From assembly GCF_016861565.1 (NCBI RefSeq), contig NZ_BOLK01000004.1:124001-188000 (forward strand): a DNA stretch of 64,000 bases, read 5' to 3'. The notes under the pieces are model-generated. The model was given only the letters and a program-made list of their open reading frames with translations, was not told the DNA's origin and did not search any database. Shown here in pieces: positions 30,749 to 39,432 of the stretch (within the stretch, counting starts at the first letter, position 1; the number at the start of each line of letters is the position of its first letter). Origin of the DNA: Secundilactobacillus yichangensis. GTDB lineage: Bacteria > Bacillota > Bacilli > Lactobacillales > Lactobacillaceae. The position numbers and the translations under genes were made by a program.

Positions 30749-31936
30749 TTAAATCAAGTTCTTTGAGTAAACGTACTGCATCAATGACCGGGTTTCGGTA
30801 AATTCATCTTCGTCATGTAAAACAACGGTGATGAGACGATCATGACCAGCTTTTTGTCCAGTACCAACAAAACAGTATCCGGCAAGGTCTGTATAACCAG
30901 TCTTTAGGCCATCCACCTTTAAAGACGAATCATAGTACTTACGGCCAGGCAAGAGATTGTTGTAGTTGTAGCAAAGTTGGCCGGCAACCGTTAAGCTGCC
31001 GCGGCTGCTGTCAGCTAAAACTGAAGGGTAATCGGTAATCAAATGTTTTGCAATCAAGGCGACGTCTTTTGCTGAGACCATGTTGGCGTTAGCGCCACTA
31101 ACTGAGTAACCGTAACCGCGAAGGGCGGACTGCTCCATACCGTTAGCAGAAACGTAAGTTGCACGGCCAAGGTTCCACTTCTTAGCCTGGGCATTCATCA
31201 TTGAAATGAACTTGGTGTTATATGATGGTGTTGAACCGCCAGCAACCCACTGCCCTAGTGCAATGGCGGCGTTATTAGAAGATTCGATTAAAGCTGCTTG
31301 ATAAAGCTGTTTAACGGTGTAGCTGTTGGCGTTGAACTTGAAGCCGCCATAGACGCTTGAAGCACCCATCCGTTTGAGACCAGAGTACGAAGTATTCACT
31401 TTGGAATCCCAAGTAGAACCGGTATTGGCCACTTTCTGTTCAACTAAGTAAAGTGTCATCAACTTAGTTACACTAGCAATCGGCCGTGGCGTATCAGCAC
31501 TTTTAGAGTATAAAACCTTATCCGTTTTAGCGTTCATTGCTACAGCTGATCGCGCATACTTGAGGTAAACTGGTGCGGTACCCTTATTTAAATAACTGTG
31601 CCACACGTAGCCTGACACGGTACCGGCGCCGTTCTTAACTGCGTAATAAATGGCTTTCGTTGAGCCGTGCTTTAAAGTGACTTTCTTGGTTGCGTACCAA
31701 GTGGTGTTAGGGTATTTGCTTAAACTAGCCAACTTTTTGGTATGGCTAATATTGTAGACCGCGCCTTTGCTGGAAGCGCGGTGATAGGCTGTTTTCGACA
31801 TGTTAGAACTGCTAACAACACTGTAACTGGCTGCTGAAGCAGCTGCCGGTTTCAATGACATTAAGCTAAACATGCTTAATAACATAGCGATGGTCATTAA
31901 CATGACGCGTGTGAAGCGATTAGACGATGTTATCAT
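30749..31936 (-). CDS. Secreted D-alanyl-D-alanine carboxypeptidase (PBP5-like)
   Basis: Trims the terminal D-Ala of peptidoglycan stem peptides. A signal peptide occupies residues 1 to about 36 (FTRVMLMTIAMLLSMFSLMS). An SH3/SLAP-like module with YHRASSKGAVYNI and WYATKKVTL follows at about 48-118. The penicillin-binding fold comes next: Ser155-Lys158 (SVTK), Ser219-x-Asn221 (SSN) and Lys345-Thr-Gly (KTGYTD). The catalytic triad is complete. Total 395 residues. Placing the accessory module before the catalytic domain, with no C-terminal PBP5 anchor, is unusual relative to classical DacA. The ATG at 31936 follows GGGAGG. Confidence 0.92.
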   Translation of the reverse strand: MITSSNRFTRVMLMTIAMLLSMFSLMSLKPAAASAASYSVVSSSNMSKTAYHRASSKGAVYNISHTKKLASLSKYPNTTWYATKKVTLKHGSTKAIYYAVKNGAGTVSGYVWHSYLNKGTAPVYLKYARSAVAMNAKTDKVLYSKSADTPRPIASVTKLMTLYLVEQKVANTGSTWDSKVNTSYSGLKRMGASSVYGGFKFNANSYTVKQLYQAALIESSNNAAIALGQWVAGGSTPSYNTKFISMMNAQAKKWNLGRATYVSANGMEQSALRGYGYSVSGANANMVSAKDVALIAKHLITDYPSVLADSSRGSLTVAGQLCYNYNNLLPGRKYYDSSLKVDGLKTGYTDLAGYCFVGTGQKAGHDRLITVVLHDEDEFTETRSLMQYVYSKNLI

Positions 31937-32049
31937 AATTTTCTTTTCCTCCCTATATCCCTTTACTTTCAAGTTAGCATGATTAACTAAACCTGACAAC
32001 GGCAATCCCTGAATTGTAACTAAACTGTGCGGTTGCGGTCACTTGATTG

Positions 32050-32094
32050 TAACGGTGATGACATCAAATTTGAAATTACCGTTAACATTTGATG
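32050..32094. promoter_or_regulatory. Interleaved inverted repeats between dacA-like and the next gene
   Basis: TAACGGT (32050-32056) pairs with ACCGTTA (32078-32084), and CATCAAAT (32062-32069) pairs with ATTTGATG (32087-32094). The order A-B-A'-B' is that of a pseudoknot or of two mutually exclusive hairpins; equally they could be overlapping operators. TTGTAAC also occurs twice nearby (32015 and 32047 regions). Confidence 0.4.
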
Positions 32095-32157
32095 ATGAAG
32101 GTTTAAACCTGTGTGTTGACAAATCGTTGGAAACTCATTAGTCTGAGTCATAGGCAC

Positions 32158-32187
32158 CTTAAAGCCCGTCATAAGCTTGACGGGCCT
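32158..32187. terminator. GC-rich hairpin upstream of the 121-residue unknown protein
   Basis: Arms AAAGCCCGTCA / TGACGGGCCTT, loop TAAGCT. No T-run; may be an attenuator or a leader stem. Confidence 0.4.
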
Positions 32188-32235
32188 TGATTGGCTTATC
32201 AACAAGTTTCTTATATTCAGGTTAGAAGGGATAAC

Positions 32236-32601
32236 ATGTCAAAGTTACCAACGTATAATTCACAACAGTGGGCAGAAGCCCGGGACGCTGTGATGCAGGA
32301 GTATCAAGACTTCGTGGAGGAGTTGCGAACTCAAGGGGTGGACTACACGATTAAGAATGCCCGTAAGTTGCTGATTTATCAAGATTTGATCGCTGAATGG
32401 CAGCACCATTTACCGACCGTTATTTCGGATCTGGAAGAAAATACTTTTGCGCTGTCAGTGTTTGATGAGCTTAAGAAACACAAAAAGTGTACTTTATTAG
32501 CACGTGCATATCAGGATATGTCATCGTGGTCGAACTTTAATCCGTTGGCGTTAACGCTTTGGCTAGAATTATCTGAGGACGAGGCCATTACGGAGTTTTA
32601 A
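32236..32601 (+). CDS. Protein of unknown function (121 residues)
   Basis: Soluble, strongly helical: it begins MSKLPTYNSQQWAEARDAVM and contains a long amphipathic stretch (YTIKNARKLLIYQDLIAEWQ) and an acidic end. The ATG at 32236 has AGAAGGGA upstream. No family recognised. It ends about 70 bp before the tmRNA. Confidence 0.7.
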   Translation: MSKLPTYNSQQWAEARDAVMQEYQDFVEELRTQGVDYTIKNARKLLIYQDLIAEWQHHLPTVISDLEENTFALSVFDELKKHKKCTLLARAYQDMSSWSNFNPLALTLWLELSEDEAITEF

Positions 32602-32671
32602 TCACTAAAACTGCAGCCGTTTAGCTTTCTAACTAGGAACTAATATGCTAAACTATAAACTGTAGTTTTAT

Positions 32672-33040
32672 GGGGATGTTAAGGATTCGACAGGTATAGG
32701 TCGAATTCGGACTGCGCTTCGTAGTGAGGGTCTACGTAAAAAACCTCACCTAATTTTTAACTGCAAATAACAGTTCAAAATCTCTTGCATTAGCTGCCTA
32801 ATAAGCGCTAAGTAAGGATCCGCCGAATCTCGCCCATGGGTTTGATACGGGTCTTAAATTAAGTGGGCTTACGCTGTCGGCTCCCATCTGAAGTTTACAG
32901 AAGAGATCAATCAGGTTAGCTGTTCATGTTTGGCCCTGACAGGCGGCGAATTGATCAGCGAATTCTAAATAGTCTGAATATAAGCGTAGAGGTCTGGATG
33001 GCGATATGCTTGGACGCGGGTTCGACTCCCGCCATCTCCA
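32672..33040 (+). ncRNA. ssrA: tmRNA (ssrA)
   Basis: Rescues stalled ribosomes. The 5' acceptor GGGGATG and GATTCGACAGG match the tRNA-like domain, and the 3' end carries GGACGCGGGTTCGACTCCCG and CATCTCCA. The resume codon GCA is at 32763, and the frame encodes ANNSSKSLALAA, ending TAA at 32799-32801, a normal ALAA-type degradation tag. About 369 nt, the expected size. CCA is not encoded. Confidence 0.97.
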
Positions 33041-33068
33041 TTGAATAATACCGGCTGAGGCTGGTGAT

Positions 33069-33115
33069 AAAAAATACCATGATTTCCAATTTGTTTGGAA
33101 TCATGGTATTTTTTT
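33069..33115 (+). terminator. tmRNA terminator
   Basis: Arms AAAATACCATGATTTCCA / TTTGGAATCATGGTATTT followed by a T-run. Confidence 0.9.
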
Positions 33116-33131
33116 CGATTGCTCATTTATT

Positions 33132-33905
33132 TTAAAGTAGTTTAAAGTGCTTGAGACCATTTACGATACCGTGATCGATATTAGCAGTTGTTACAAATTC
33201 AGCAGCTTCTTTAATGGGTTTCAACCCGTTACCCATGGCAACAGTGTGATCAACGACGTCAAACATCGGCAGGTCGTTGTTGCCATCGCCAAAAGCATAG
33301 GTTGGGATTCCTTTAAACTCCGGTCGAGAAAGCAATGTTTGGATGCCGGCTTTCTTTGAAACACCGGGACCGACAACGTCGATACTATACGGTGTCTGTC
33401 TGAAGAAGGTTAATTCATCCTTGAAAGTATCGGTGTAATCCTTGTCGTTTTCATCGGTGGCAATGATCAGCATCATGTGAACTGGACAGAGCTGCCAGAA
33501 GGTTGGATCAATAATTGGAATCGGACTGTTAATATAGTGGTAGACTTTTTTGACATTATCATTCATCCGGTTGATGCGGTCAGTTTGATTGTTGAGTGTG
33601 GCGTAAGCATCATCGTGGTTTCTGATCAAGCCAGTCAGCCGTTTGATAACGTCCCTTGGAATTTCGGTGACGTCTACCGGTTTGCCATTTAAGACAATGA
33701 AGGCACCATTAGCAGAAACTAAAGTATCGATTTGAGTTTGCTGAATCACGTTTTTGATTTCAAAAATGTTTCTGCCAGTTGCGATAACTGGTAGAACATC
33801 GTTAGCTTTTAACTGCGTTACAGCTTTGATTACTTCAGGGTCTAATTGAGTCTTATCATTGAGTAATGTACCATCTAGGTCAAAAAAGACGATTGCTTTT
33901 GTCAT
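33132..33905 (-). CDS. Cof-type HAD-superfamily phosphatase
   Basis: 257 residues. Motif I FFDLDGTLLND carries the nucleophile Asp near residue 9, motif II is VIATGRN, motif III SKKAGIQ, and motif IV FGDGNNDLPMF. A C2 cap domain sits between motifs II and III. It probably dephosphorylates sugar phosphates or cofactors such as pyridoxal phosphate or FMN; the substrate is unknown. AAAGGTG precedes the ATG. A single-gene unit. Confidence 0.92.
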   Translation of the reverse strand: MTKAIVFFDLDGTLLNDKTQLDPEVIKAVTQLKANDVLPVIATGRNIFEIKNVIQQTQIDTLVSANGAFIVLNGKPVDVTEIPRDVIKRLTGLIRNHDDAYATLNNQTDRINRMNDNVKKVYHYINSPIPIIDPTFWQLCPVHMMLIIATDENDKDYTDTFKDELTFFRQTPYSIDVVGPGVSKKAGIQTLLSRPEFKGIPTYAFGDGNNDLPMFDVVDHTVAMGNGLKPIKEAAEFVTTANIDHGIVNGLKHFKLL

Positions 33906-33966
33906 GAATCAATTCACCTTTCCTGTTACTTTCTTACGTTGATTGTAGCACATTCTGATATTCGAT

Positions 33967-34011
33967 TTGTGATGAATAGCACACTTCGAGTATAATAGAA
34001 ACGGTTATAAT
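33967..34011 (+). promoter_or_regulatory. Tandem promoters of the two-component operon
   Basis: TTGTGA - 18 bp - TATAAT (33991-33996), with a second TATAAT at 34006-34011. GAAACGGTTA (33998 on) and GAGAACGGTTA (34076 on) repeat across an untranslated leader of about 140 nt that also holds a GCACTTTAGTGT stem. Confidence 0.5.
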
Positions 34012-34147
34012 GAATTCACAGAAGGCTGCACTTTAGTGTACTGAAATCCGCGTAATTTAATTTATTTTGATATGAGAACGGTTACTTAAAATAACATGAG
34101 ACATCGGCCCCCGGGTTGAGAGGGTACTTATTGACGGAGGATCCGAA

Positions 34148-34891
34148 ATGAAAATATTAATGATTGAAGATAATAAATCTGTATCTGAAATGATGCAAAT
34201 GTTTTTTAAAAAAGAAGGCTGGGACGCTCACTTCGCCTACGATGGCGAACAAGCAGTTCAGATGTTTAACGCGAGTCCGGATGATTGGGATATGATCACG
34301 CTGGATCTTAACCTGCCTAAGATGGATGGCATGCAGGTCAGTGCGGAGATTCGTAAGACATCACCAACCGTGCCCATTATTATGCTGACAGCTCGTGATT
34401 CAGAAAGTGATCAGGTGCTGGGTTTAGAAATGGGTGCCGATGATTACGTCACCAAACCTTTTAGCCCAATTACCTTGATTGCTAGGATTAAAGCGTTAGA
34501 CCGGCGTGCCAAGATTGCGGGTACAATGACGGAGCATGAGTCCGTAGTATCTTCAGCGGTTAAGGAAGAAGAAAAATTTGATATTGATACAGGCAAGTTC
34601 CAATTAAATAGCAAAACGCGGGAAGCTTATCTGAACGGTAAGCAGATCAATGATCTGACGCCTAAAGAGTTTGATTTGCTGCGTACACTGGCGCAAAAAC
34701 CGCGGCAGGTGTTTTCTCGAGAACAGTTATTACAGCTGGTTTGGGATTACGAATACTACGGTGATGAACGAACTGTCGATGCCCACATTAAAAAGTTGCG
34801 TCAAAAGATTGAAAAAGTCGGTCCGCAAATCATTCAAACGGTTTGGGGGGTTGGCTATAAGTTCGATGACACAGGGGCTGATGAATCATGA
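34148..34891 (+). CDS. OmpR-family response regulator
   Basis: 247 residues. The receiver domain has the acidic pocket IEDN, the phospho-acceptor Asp53 (ITLDLNLPKMDG), the Thr/Lys pair MLTARD and TKPF. A PhoB-type winged helix follows from about residue 145 (LTPKEFDLLRTLAQ, VDAHIKKLRQKI, VWGVGYKF). It overlaps its kinase by 4 nt. The linker of about 30 residues is longer than usual. Closest in general form to LisR/ArlR/CssR regulators, but the orthologue cannot be assigned. Confidence 0.95.
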   Translation: MKILMIEDNKSVSEMMQMFFKKEGWDAHFAYDGEQAVQMFNASPDDWDMITLDLNLPKMDGMQVSAEIRKTSPTVPIIMLTARDSESDQVLGLEMGADDYVTKPFSPITLIARIKALDRRAKIAGTMTEHESVVSSAVKEEEKFDIDTGKFQLNSKTREAYLNGKQINDLTPKEFDLLRTLAQKPRQVFSREQLLQLVWDYEYYGDERTVDAHIKKLRQKIEKVGPQIIQTVWGVGYKFDDTGADES

Positions 34892-36351
34892 AACTGGTCT
34901 ACCAGCAATTACTCGCCTTGTTATCGATGGTTGCCATTGTGTTAGTTCTGCTGGGATTATCTTTCAGCAGTATGACGAAAGAATACGTCTACCAAAACAC
35001 TTGGACAAGTCTGGAAAAGTACGCTAACAGTCTGGTAGAACAATCTGTTCGGGTTTCTTCAAGTGATCCGCAGCACGTCAGTTTTGATTCAGATTCATTG
35101 GTGAATAGTGAGGTGCTGTTGCGGAATCAGTCGGTGAACTTTACGATTTACAACCGGGATAATACCGCAATTTTCCCAGATAACGTTTATATTTCTAAAA
35201 TTAACCGAACTGACTGGCAAAAATTGCAGCGGGGTAAGATCGTCCAAAAGGTTACGGATCAACAAACTCATACAAGCGGCGGGCAAGTTGAGCCGGCAAT
35301 GACGGATATTTTAAAACCCTACTTTTATACTGATCACAACGATCAAAAACATTTGGTAGCCGTGGTTAAAGTAGGGGCCTATGTTTCTAACATTAATTCC
35401 AACATTGCTAAAATTAATTCTAATCTAACGAAAGCATTATTGGTTGCCAGTTTGGCGGCCATGCTTTTGGCGTTCTTCATTGCCCGTTACTTAACTTCTA
35501 GAATTGAACGGCTTCGCAGAGCCACCAGGCAAATTGCTAATGGTAATTACGACGTTCAGGTACCAAGTAAAAACCGCGATGAAGTTGATGATTTAGCCAA
35601 TGATTTCAACAACATGGCCCGTTCGCTGCAGGAATCTAAAAAAGAAATTCAGCGGCAGGAACAGCGGCGTAAGGAATTTATGGCGGACGCGGCTCATGAG
35701 ATGCGGACTCCGCTCACCACTATCAATGGTCTGCTGGAAGGCTTGGCCTACGATGCGATTCCCGAAGAGAGTAAGGCAGAAAGCATTGATCTAATGAGGA
35801 ATGAAACTAAACGATTGATTCGCTTAGTGAACGAAAACTTAGATTACGAGAAAATTCGTAATAACCAAATTAGTTTGAATAAGCAGCAGTTTAATGCTAT
35901 CGATACGCTGAACCGCTTAGCTGAACAGCTTGCTCAAAAGGCAGCGGCGAAGAACGACAAGATCAGCATTCAAGGTGGAGCCGATATCGAAGTATACGCG
36001 GACTACGAACGGTTTGTTCAGATTATGTTCAACATTACCCAAAACGCCATTCAGTTCACTGAGAATGGTCAAATTGTGATTTTAGCCCAGCGCGGGTATC
36101 AGGAATCCATCTTTAAAATCTCCGATACTGGTATTGGCATGACTAAAAAACAATTAGCCAATATTTGGGAACGGTTTTACAAGGCAGATCCATCTCGAAC
36201 CAACACCAAATACGGTGAATCAGGTCTGGGGTTGGCGATCGTACACCAATTAGTGCTGTTGCATAACGGTAAAATTGAAGTTAAAAGTAAACCGGATCAG
36301 GGGACAACCTTTACCATTATTTTCCCTGATAAAAGGGCTGAACAAAAATAA
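34888..36351 (+). CDS. Membrane sensor histidine kinase
   Basis: 487 residues. TM1 (about 8-28) is followed by an extracytoplasmic sensor of some 145 residues, then TM2 (ALLVASLAAMLLAFFIARYL, about 183-202) and HAMP. The HisKA box ADAAHEMRTPLTT has His270. The HATPase domain shows the N box NITQNAIQF, G1 DTGIGM and G2 SGLGLAIVHQL. Signal unknown. The start overlaps the regulator stop (ATGA), and a strong terminator follows. Confidence 0.95.
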   Translation: MKLVYQQLLALLSMVAIVLVLLGLSFSSMTKEYVYQNTWTSLEKYANSLVEQSVRVSSSDPQHVSFDSDSLVNSEVLLRNQSVNFTIYNRDNTAIFPDNVYISKINRTDWQKLQRGKIVQKVTDQQTHTSGGQVEPAMTDILKPYFYTDHNDQKHLVAVVKVGAYVSNINSNIAKINSNLTKALLVASLAAMLLAFFIARYLTSRIERLRRATRQIANGNYDVQVPSKNRDEVDDLANDFNNMARSLQESKKEIQRQEQRRKEFMADAAHEMRTPLTTINGLLEGLAYDAIPEESKAESIDLMRNETKRLIRLVNENLDYEKIRNNQISLNKQQFNAIDTLNRLAEQLAQKAAAKNDKISIQGGADIEVYADYERFVQIMFNITQNAIQFTENGQIVILAQRGYQESIFKISDTGIGMTKKQLANIWERFYKADPSRTNTKYGESGLGLAIVHQLVLLHNGKIEVKSKPDQGTTFTIIFPDKRAEQK

Positions 36352-36377
36352 GCTGCTATTAGAAAATGATTAAGAAT

Positions 36378-36408
36378 AAAGGATTTTGAAGATAATCCTT
36401 TTTTTTTT
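36378..36408 (+). terminator. Terminator of the two-component operon
   Basis: Arms AAAGGATT / AATCCTTT with a long T-run of ten. Confidence 0.88.
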
Positions 36409-36459
36409 GGCAAAAATCTAGTAAACTAAGTAAGATGAAAAGAAAGTAAAGCGCTTTCA
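36407..36459 (+). promoter_or_regulatory. Promoter and cre box of the sugar importer gene
   Basis: TTGGCA (36407-36412), 18 bp, TAAGAT (36431-36436). GTAAAGCGCTTTCA (36446-36459), on the other strand TGAAAGCGCTTTAC, is a cre-like box just after the predicted start site, a position where CcpA blocks transcription. A partial second copy AAACGCTTTACGG follows. Confidence 0.55.
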
Positions 36460-36500
36460 TAAACGCTTTACGGTATGAAAGAGAGAACGGAGTGAATTTC

Positions 36501-37352
36501 ATGGCAATACTTTTAGCTTTAATCCCCGCGGTTTGTTGGGGGAGCATTGGATTAATTAGTGGGAAGCTGGGCGGTACTTCATACCAGCAAACCCTTGGAA
36601 TGACGATTGGTGCCCTTCTTTTTGGGATTTTTAGCGTTTTTTATTTCCACCCCCATTTGGATAGTTTTGTTTGGATGATTGGAATTGCTTCTGGCTTATT
36701 CTGGGCATTAGGGCAATTTCAACAATTTCAGTCAATGAAAGCCATTGGAATTTCGGTTACGGTTCCCGTTTCAACTGGAGCCCAGTTAGTTTGTACGACT
36801 TTAGCAGGGGTTCTCTTATTCCACGAATGGACAACCACTAAAATGTTAGTTTTGGGTACTATCGCCATGGTTGTTTTGATTATTGGTATTGTTTTCACAT
36901 CCTTACGGGATCGGGCCAACGTTTCTAGAACAGACATTAACACTGGTGCGGGTATTCGAGCCATCATTTTCTCTACTATCGGTTATACGCTGTATACTGT
37001 GATCGTTAACTCTTCTGGGGTTAACTCTAAGGCTGTTTTCCTGCCTCAATCAGTCGGGATGGTTATTGGTGCACTTTTGTTTGCCGCACGTAGCCAACCA
37101 TTCGGTAAACCAATGTTTAAAAATATTGGAACCGGTTTAGTTTGGGGTATTGGTAATTTCTTCATGTTTATGTCGATTCCAGCGGTTGGTCTTGCAATCA
37201 GTTATTCGCTGGCACAAAGCGGTATTATCATTTCGACTTTCGGCAGTATTTTACTGTTGGGCGAGAAGAAGACTGGCCGTGAAATGCTTTATATCACCAT
37301 TGGTTCTGTTTTAGTGATTGTTGGTAGTGTGATCCTCGGAATATTAAAATAA
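36501..37352 (+). CDS. GRP-family sugar transporter (GlcU/RbsU-like)
   Basis: 283 residues with ten predicted membrane helices in the drug/metabolite transporter fold. The N-terminal PAVCWGSIGLISGKLGG and SVTVPVSTGAQLV are typical of the glucose/ribose uptake (GRP) family, which imports glucose or ribose by proton symport. The ATG at 36501 has CGGAG upstream; an in-frame GTG at 36492 lies within the ribosome binding site. The cre-like box and neighbouring pgi fit a role in glucose entry. Confidence 0.88.
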   Translation: MAILLALIPAVCWGSIGLISGKLGGTSYQQTLGMTIGALLFGIFSVFYFHPHLDSFVWMIGIASGLFWALGQFQQFQSMKAIGISVTVPVSTGAQLVCTTLAGVLLFHEWTTTKMLVLGTIAMVVLIIGIVFTSLRDRANVSRTDINTGAGIRAIIFSTIGYTLYTVIVNSSGVNSKAVFLPQSVGMVIGALLFAARSQPFGKPMFKNIGTGLVWGIGNFFMFMSIPAVGLAISYSLAQSGIIISTFGSILLLGEKKTGREMLYITIGSVLVIVGSVILGILK

Positions 37353-37395
37353 TTAAATTATGGTATAGTCCATTTATTTTTTCCTCTGAATCGTT

Positions 37396-37401
37396 TATAA
37401 T
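37396..37401 (+). promoter_or_regulatory. -10 element of pgi
   Basis: A consensus TATAAT 35 bp before the pgi start; no clear -35. Confidence 0.5.
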
Positions 37402-37435
37402 AGGGTTATCAAAAATAAAAGTGAGGTACAGTTAG

Positions 37436-38782
37436 ATGGCACATATTTCTTTTGATGCTTCAAAGCTTGATAAGTTTGTTCACGATAATGAACTTGGTGA
37501 AATGCAGGCGTTAGTGAACGCAGCAGACGAAGAGCTAAGAACGGGTTCTGGCGCCGGCAGTGACTTCCGCGATTGGTTGACATTGCCTAAGGATTACGAC
37601 AAAGAAGAGTTTGCCCGGATCAAGGCAGCGGCCAAGAAGATTCAGTCTGATTCAAAGGTCTTAGTTGTAATCGGAATTGGCGGTTCATACTTGGGTGCCA
37701 AGATGGCCACTGATTTTCTTCATGAAACGTTCTATAACTACCTGCCGGATGCACAACGTGATAATCCGCAAATCTTATTTGCAGGTAACTCGCTTAGTCC
37801 ATCGTACGTTAATGACCTTATTAAACTGATTGGCGATCGTGATTTCTCAGTTAACGTGATCTCCAAATCAGGAACTACAACTGAACCTTCAATTGCCTTT
37901 CGTGTCTTCAAGAAGTTGTTAATCAACAAGTATGGTGAAGATGGTGCCAAATCCCGGATCTACGCGACAACTGATCAAAAACGCGGTGCACTTAAGAAAG
38001 AAGCCGATGCTGCGGGTTACGAAACCTTTGTTATTCCAGATGGTGTCGGTGGCCGTTACTCAGTTCTGAGTGCCGTAGGTTTGCTGCCAATTGCAGCTTC
38101 TGGCGCTGATATTGACCAGTTGATGACTGGTGCCGCAGATGCTATGGATGCTTACACGAATCCAGATTTGACCAAGAACGAAGCATATCAATACGCTGCA
38201 TATCGAAACATCTTGTATCGTAAAGGATTCACTACTGAACTCTTGGAAAACTACGAGCCTAACATGCAGTACTTTGCTGAATGGTGGAAGCAACTTATGG
38301 GTGAATCAGAAGGAAAGAACGAGAAGGGAATTTATCCCTCATCAGCAAACTTTTCTACTGACTTGCATTCATTAGGCCAATACATTCAAGAAGGACTTCG
38401 CAACTTGATGGAAACCGTTGTCTTCATTGACAAGCCAAATCAAGATGTTGATATTCCTAAGGAAGACGATAATCTTGATGGTTTGAAGTACCTTGAGGGC
38501 GAAACCATGCACTTTGCTAACACCAAAGCCTTCCAAGGCGTTACGTTAGCTCATACTGATGGTAACGTGCCTAATATGAGTATTCACATTCCTGATCAAT
38601 CTGAATACACGTTAGGTTACCTCATTTACTTCTTCGAAGTAGCGGTTGCTATTTCAGGTTACTTGAACGGGATCAACCCATTCAACCAACCTGGTGTAGA
38701 GGCTTACAAGACTAATATGTTCGCATTGCTTGGTAAACCAGGCTATGAAGAACTTGGCGAAAAGCTTAACAAACGTCTATAA
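37436..38782 (+). CDS. pgi: Glucose-6-phosphate isomerase
   Basis: Interconverts glucose-6-phosphate and fructose-6-phosphate. The 448-residue Firmicute form has [14 protein letters not shown], the phosphate-binding [27 protein letters not shown], and the catalytic Glu/His region in [11 protein letters not shown]; the C-terminal Lys segment is [18 protein letters not shown] precedes the ATG. It supplies fructose-6-phosphate for GlmS as well as glycolysis. The hairpin repeat copy 2 follows its stop by 16 nt. Confidence 0.97.
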   Translation: MAHISFDASKLDKFVHDNELGEMQALVNAADEELRTGSGAGSDFRDWLTLPKDYDKEEFARIKAAAKKIQSDSKVLVVIGIGGSYLGAKMATDFLHETFYNYLPDAQRDNPQILFAGNSLSPSYVNDLIKLIGDRDFSVNVISKSGTTTEPSIAFRVFKKLLINKYGEDGAKSRIYATTDQKRGALKKEADAAGYETFVIPDGVGGRYSVLSAVGLLPIAASGADIDQLMTGAADAMDAYTNPDLTKNEAYQYAAYRNILYRKGFTTELLENYEPNMQYFAEWWKQLMGESEGKNEKGIYPSSANFSTDLHSLGQYIQEGLRNLMETVVFIDKPNQDVDIPKEDDNLDGLKYLEGETMHFANTKAFQGVTLAHTDGNVPNMSIHIPDQSEYTLGYLIYFFEVAVAISGYLNGINPFNQPGVEAYKTNMFALLGKPGYEELGEKLNKRL

Positions 38783-38797
38783 GATGACTGAATAAGC

Positions 38798-38909
38798 TGT
38801 GACAAAACTCGGTTAGATTCCAGAACTTAACGTGAATAATGCCTATTCCGCGGTTTTTGCGGAATAGGCATTATTTGCGTTAAATGGCCGGAATCTGAGT
38901 TTTGGAACG
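38798..38909. repeat. Hairpin repeat, copy 2 (conserved flanks, variable arms)
   Basis: The outer parts are TGTGACAAAACTCGGTTAGA plus TTCCAG and TGGCCGGAATCTGAGTTTTG plus GAAC, as in the copy at 10095. The inner stem AATAATGCCTATTCCGC / GCGGAATAGGCATTATT is perfect and unrelated to that of copy 1. The outer stem pairs AAAACT with AGTTTT, where copy 1 pairs ACAACT with AGTTGT: a compensatory change. It begins 15 nt after pgi and may end its transcript. Confidence 0.82.
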
Positions 38910-39114
38910 TAATTTAGGCTATATAATCGGATAAAACCAAAGTACAATTACAACTAATTTGAATTAAGAATTGATTGAAAATACTTACCAATATAAACAT
39001 ATGCACAGTCCTTTTTATGTCAGAATCGTGTGTCTAATAACGATTAGTATTTATACATTTAAAGGGTCTCAGATTATAGTGGCAGGGGAAATCAACCCTA
39101 GTTAAGGATAAGAC
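38910..39114. other. AT-rich intergenic stretch
   Basis: Between the hairpin repeat and the tRNA-Gln terminator. No open reading frame with a ribosome binding site and no further repeat or RNA fold was recognised. Confidence 0.6.
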
Positions 39115-39160
39115 AAAAAATCCGTAACCACCGATTCTCGTTAACCGGCAGTTACGGATA
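39115..39160 (-). terminator. tRNA-Gln terminator
   Basis: On the minus strand TCCGTAAC pairs with GTTACGGA, with an inner CCGGTT/AATCGG, followed by TTTTTT. Confidence 0.82.
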
Positions 39161-39168
39161 AAATAAGA

Positions 39169-39241
39169 TTGGGTATACTGGGCTCGAACCAGTAACTTAC
39201 GGATTCAGAGTCCGCTGCCTTACCAATTTGGCGAATACCCA
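39169..39241 (-). tRNA. tRNA-Gln (anticodon CUG)
   Basis: Acceptor TGGGTAT / ATACCCA, D-arm GCC...GGC, anticodon stem-loop GCGGA-CTCTGAA-TCCGT with anticodon CUG, T-arm ACTGG-TTCGAGC-CCAGT, discriminator A. It reads CAG only; the more usual UUG isoacceptor must be elsewhere. No encoded CCA. Confidence 0.9.
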
Positions 39242-39359
39242 ATAACTATCTGACAAGATAATAGTTTAGCGGTTTTTGAAATTATTGTCAACCAAAAATG
39301 GGTAAGTTATGAAGAAAATGCATGATTAATAATCCACAACGAATATTCTATCAGATACA

Positions 39360-39388
39360 TTGACTTTTACGCTAAAATCGTGTAAATT
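39360..39388 (+). promoter_or_regulatory. tRNA-Glu promoter
   Basis: TTGACT (39360-39365), a 17-bp spacer, TAAATT (39383-39388). Confidence 0.5.
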
Positions 39389-39432
39389 ATTATATTGTGT
39401 TAAGACATTTAAATAGGTGTCATTCATAACCT

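Noticed and set aside
32006-32205. Minus-strand open frame of about 61 codons upstream of the carboxypeptidase gene
   Set aside because: No ribosome binding site, and it overlaps the likely promoter and the inverted repeats; composition is that of intergenic DNA.
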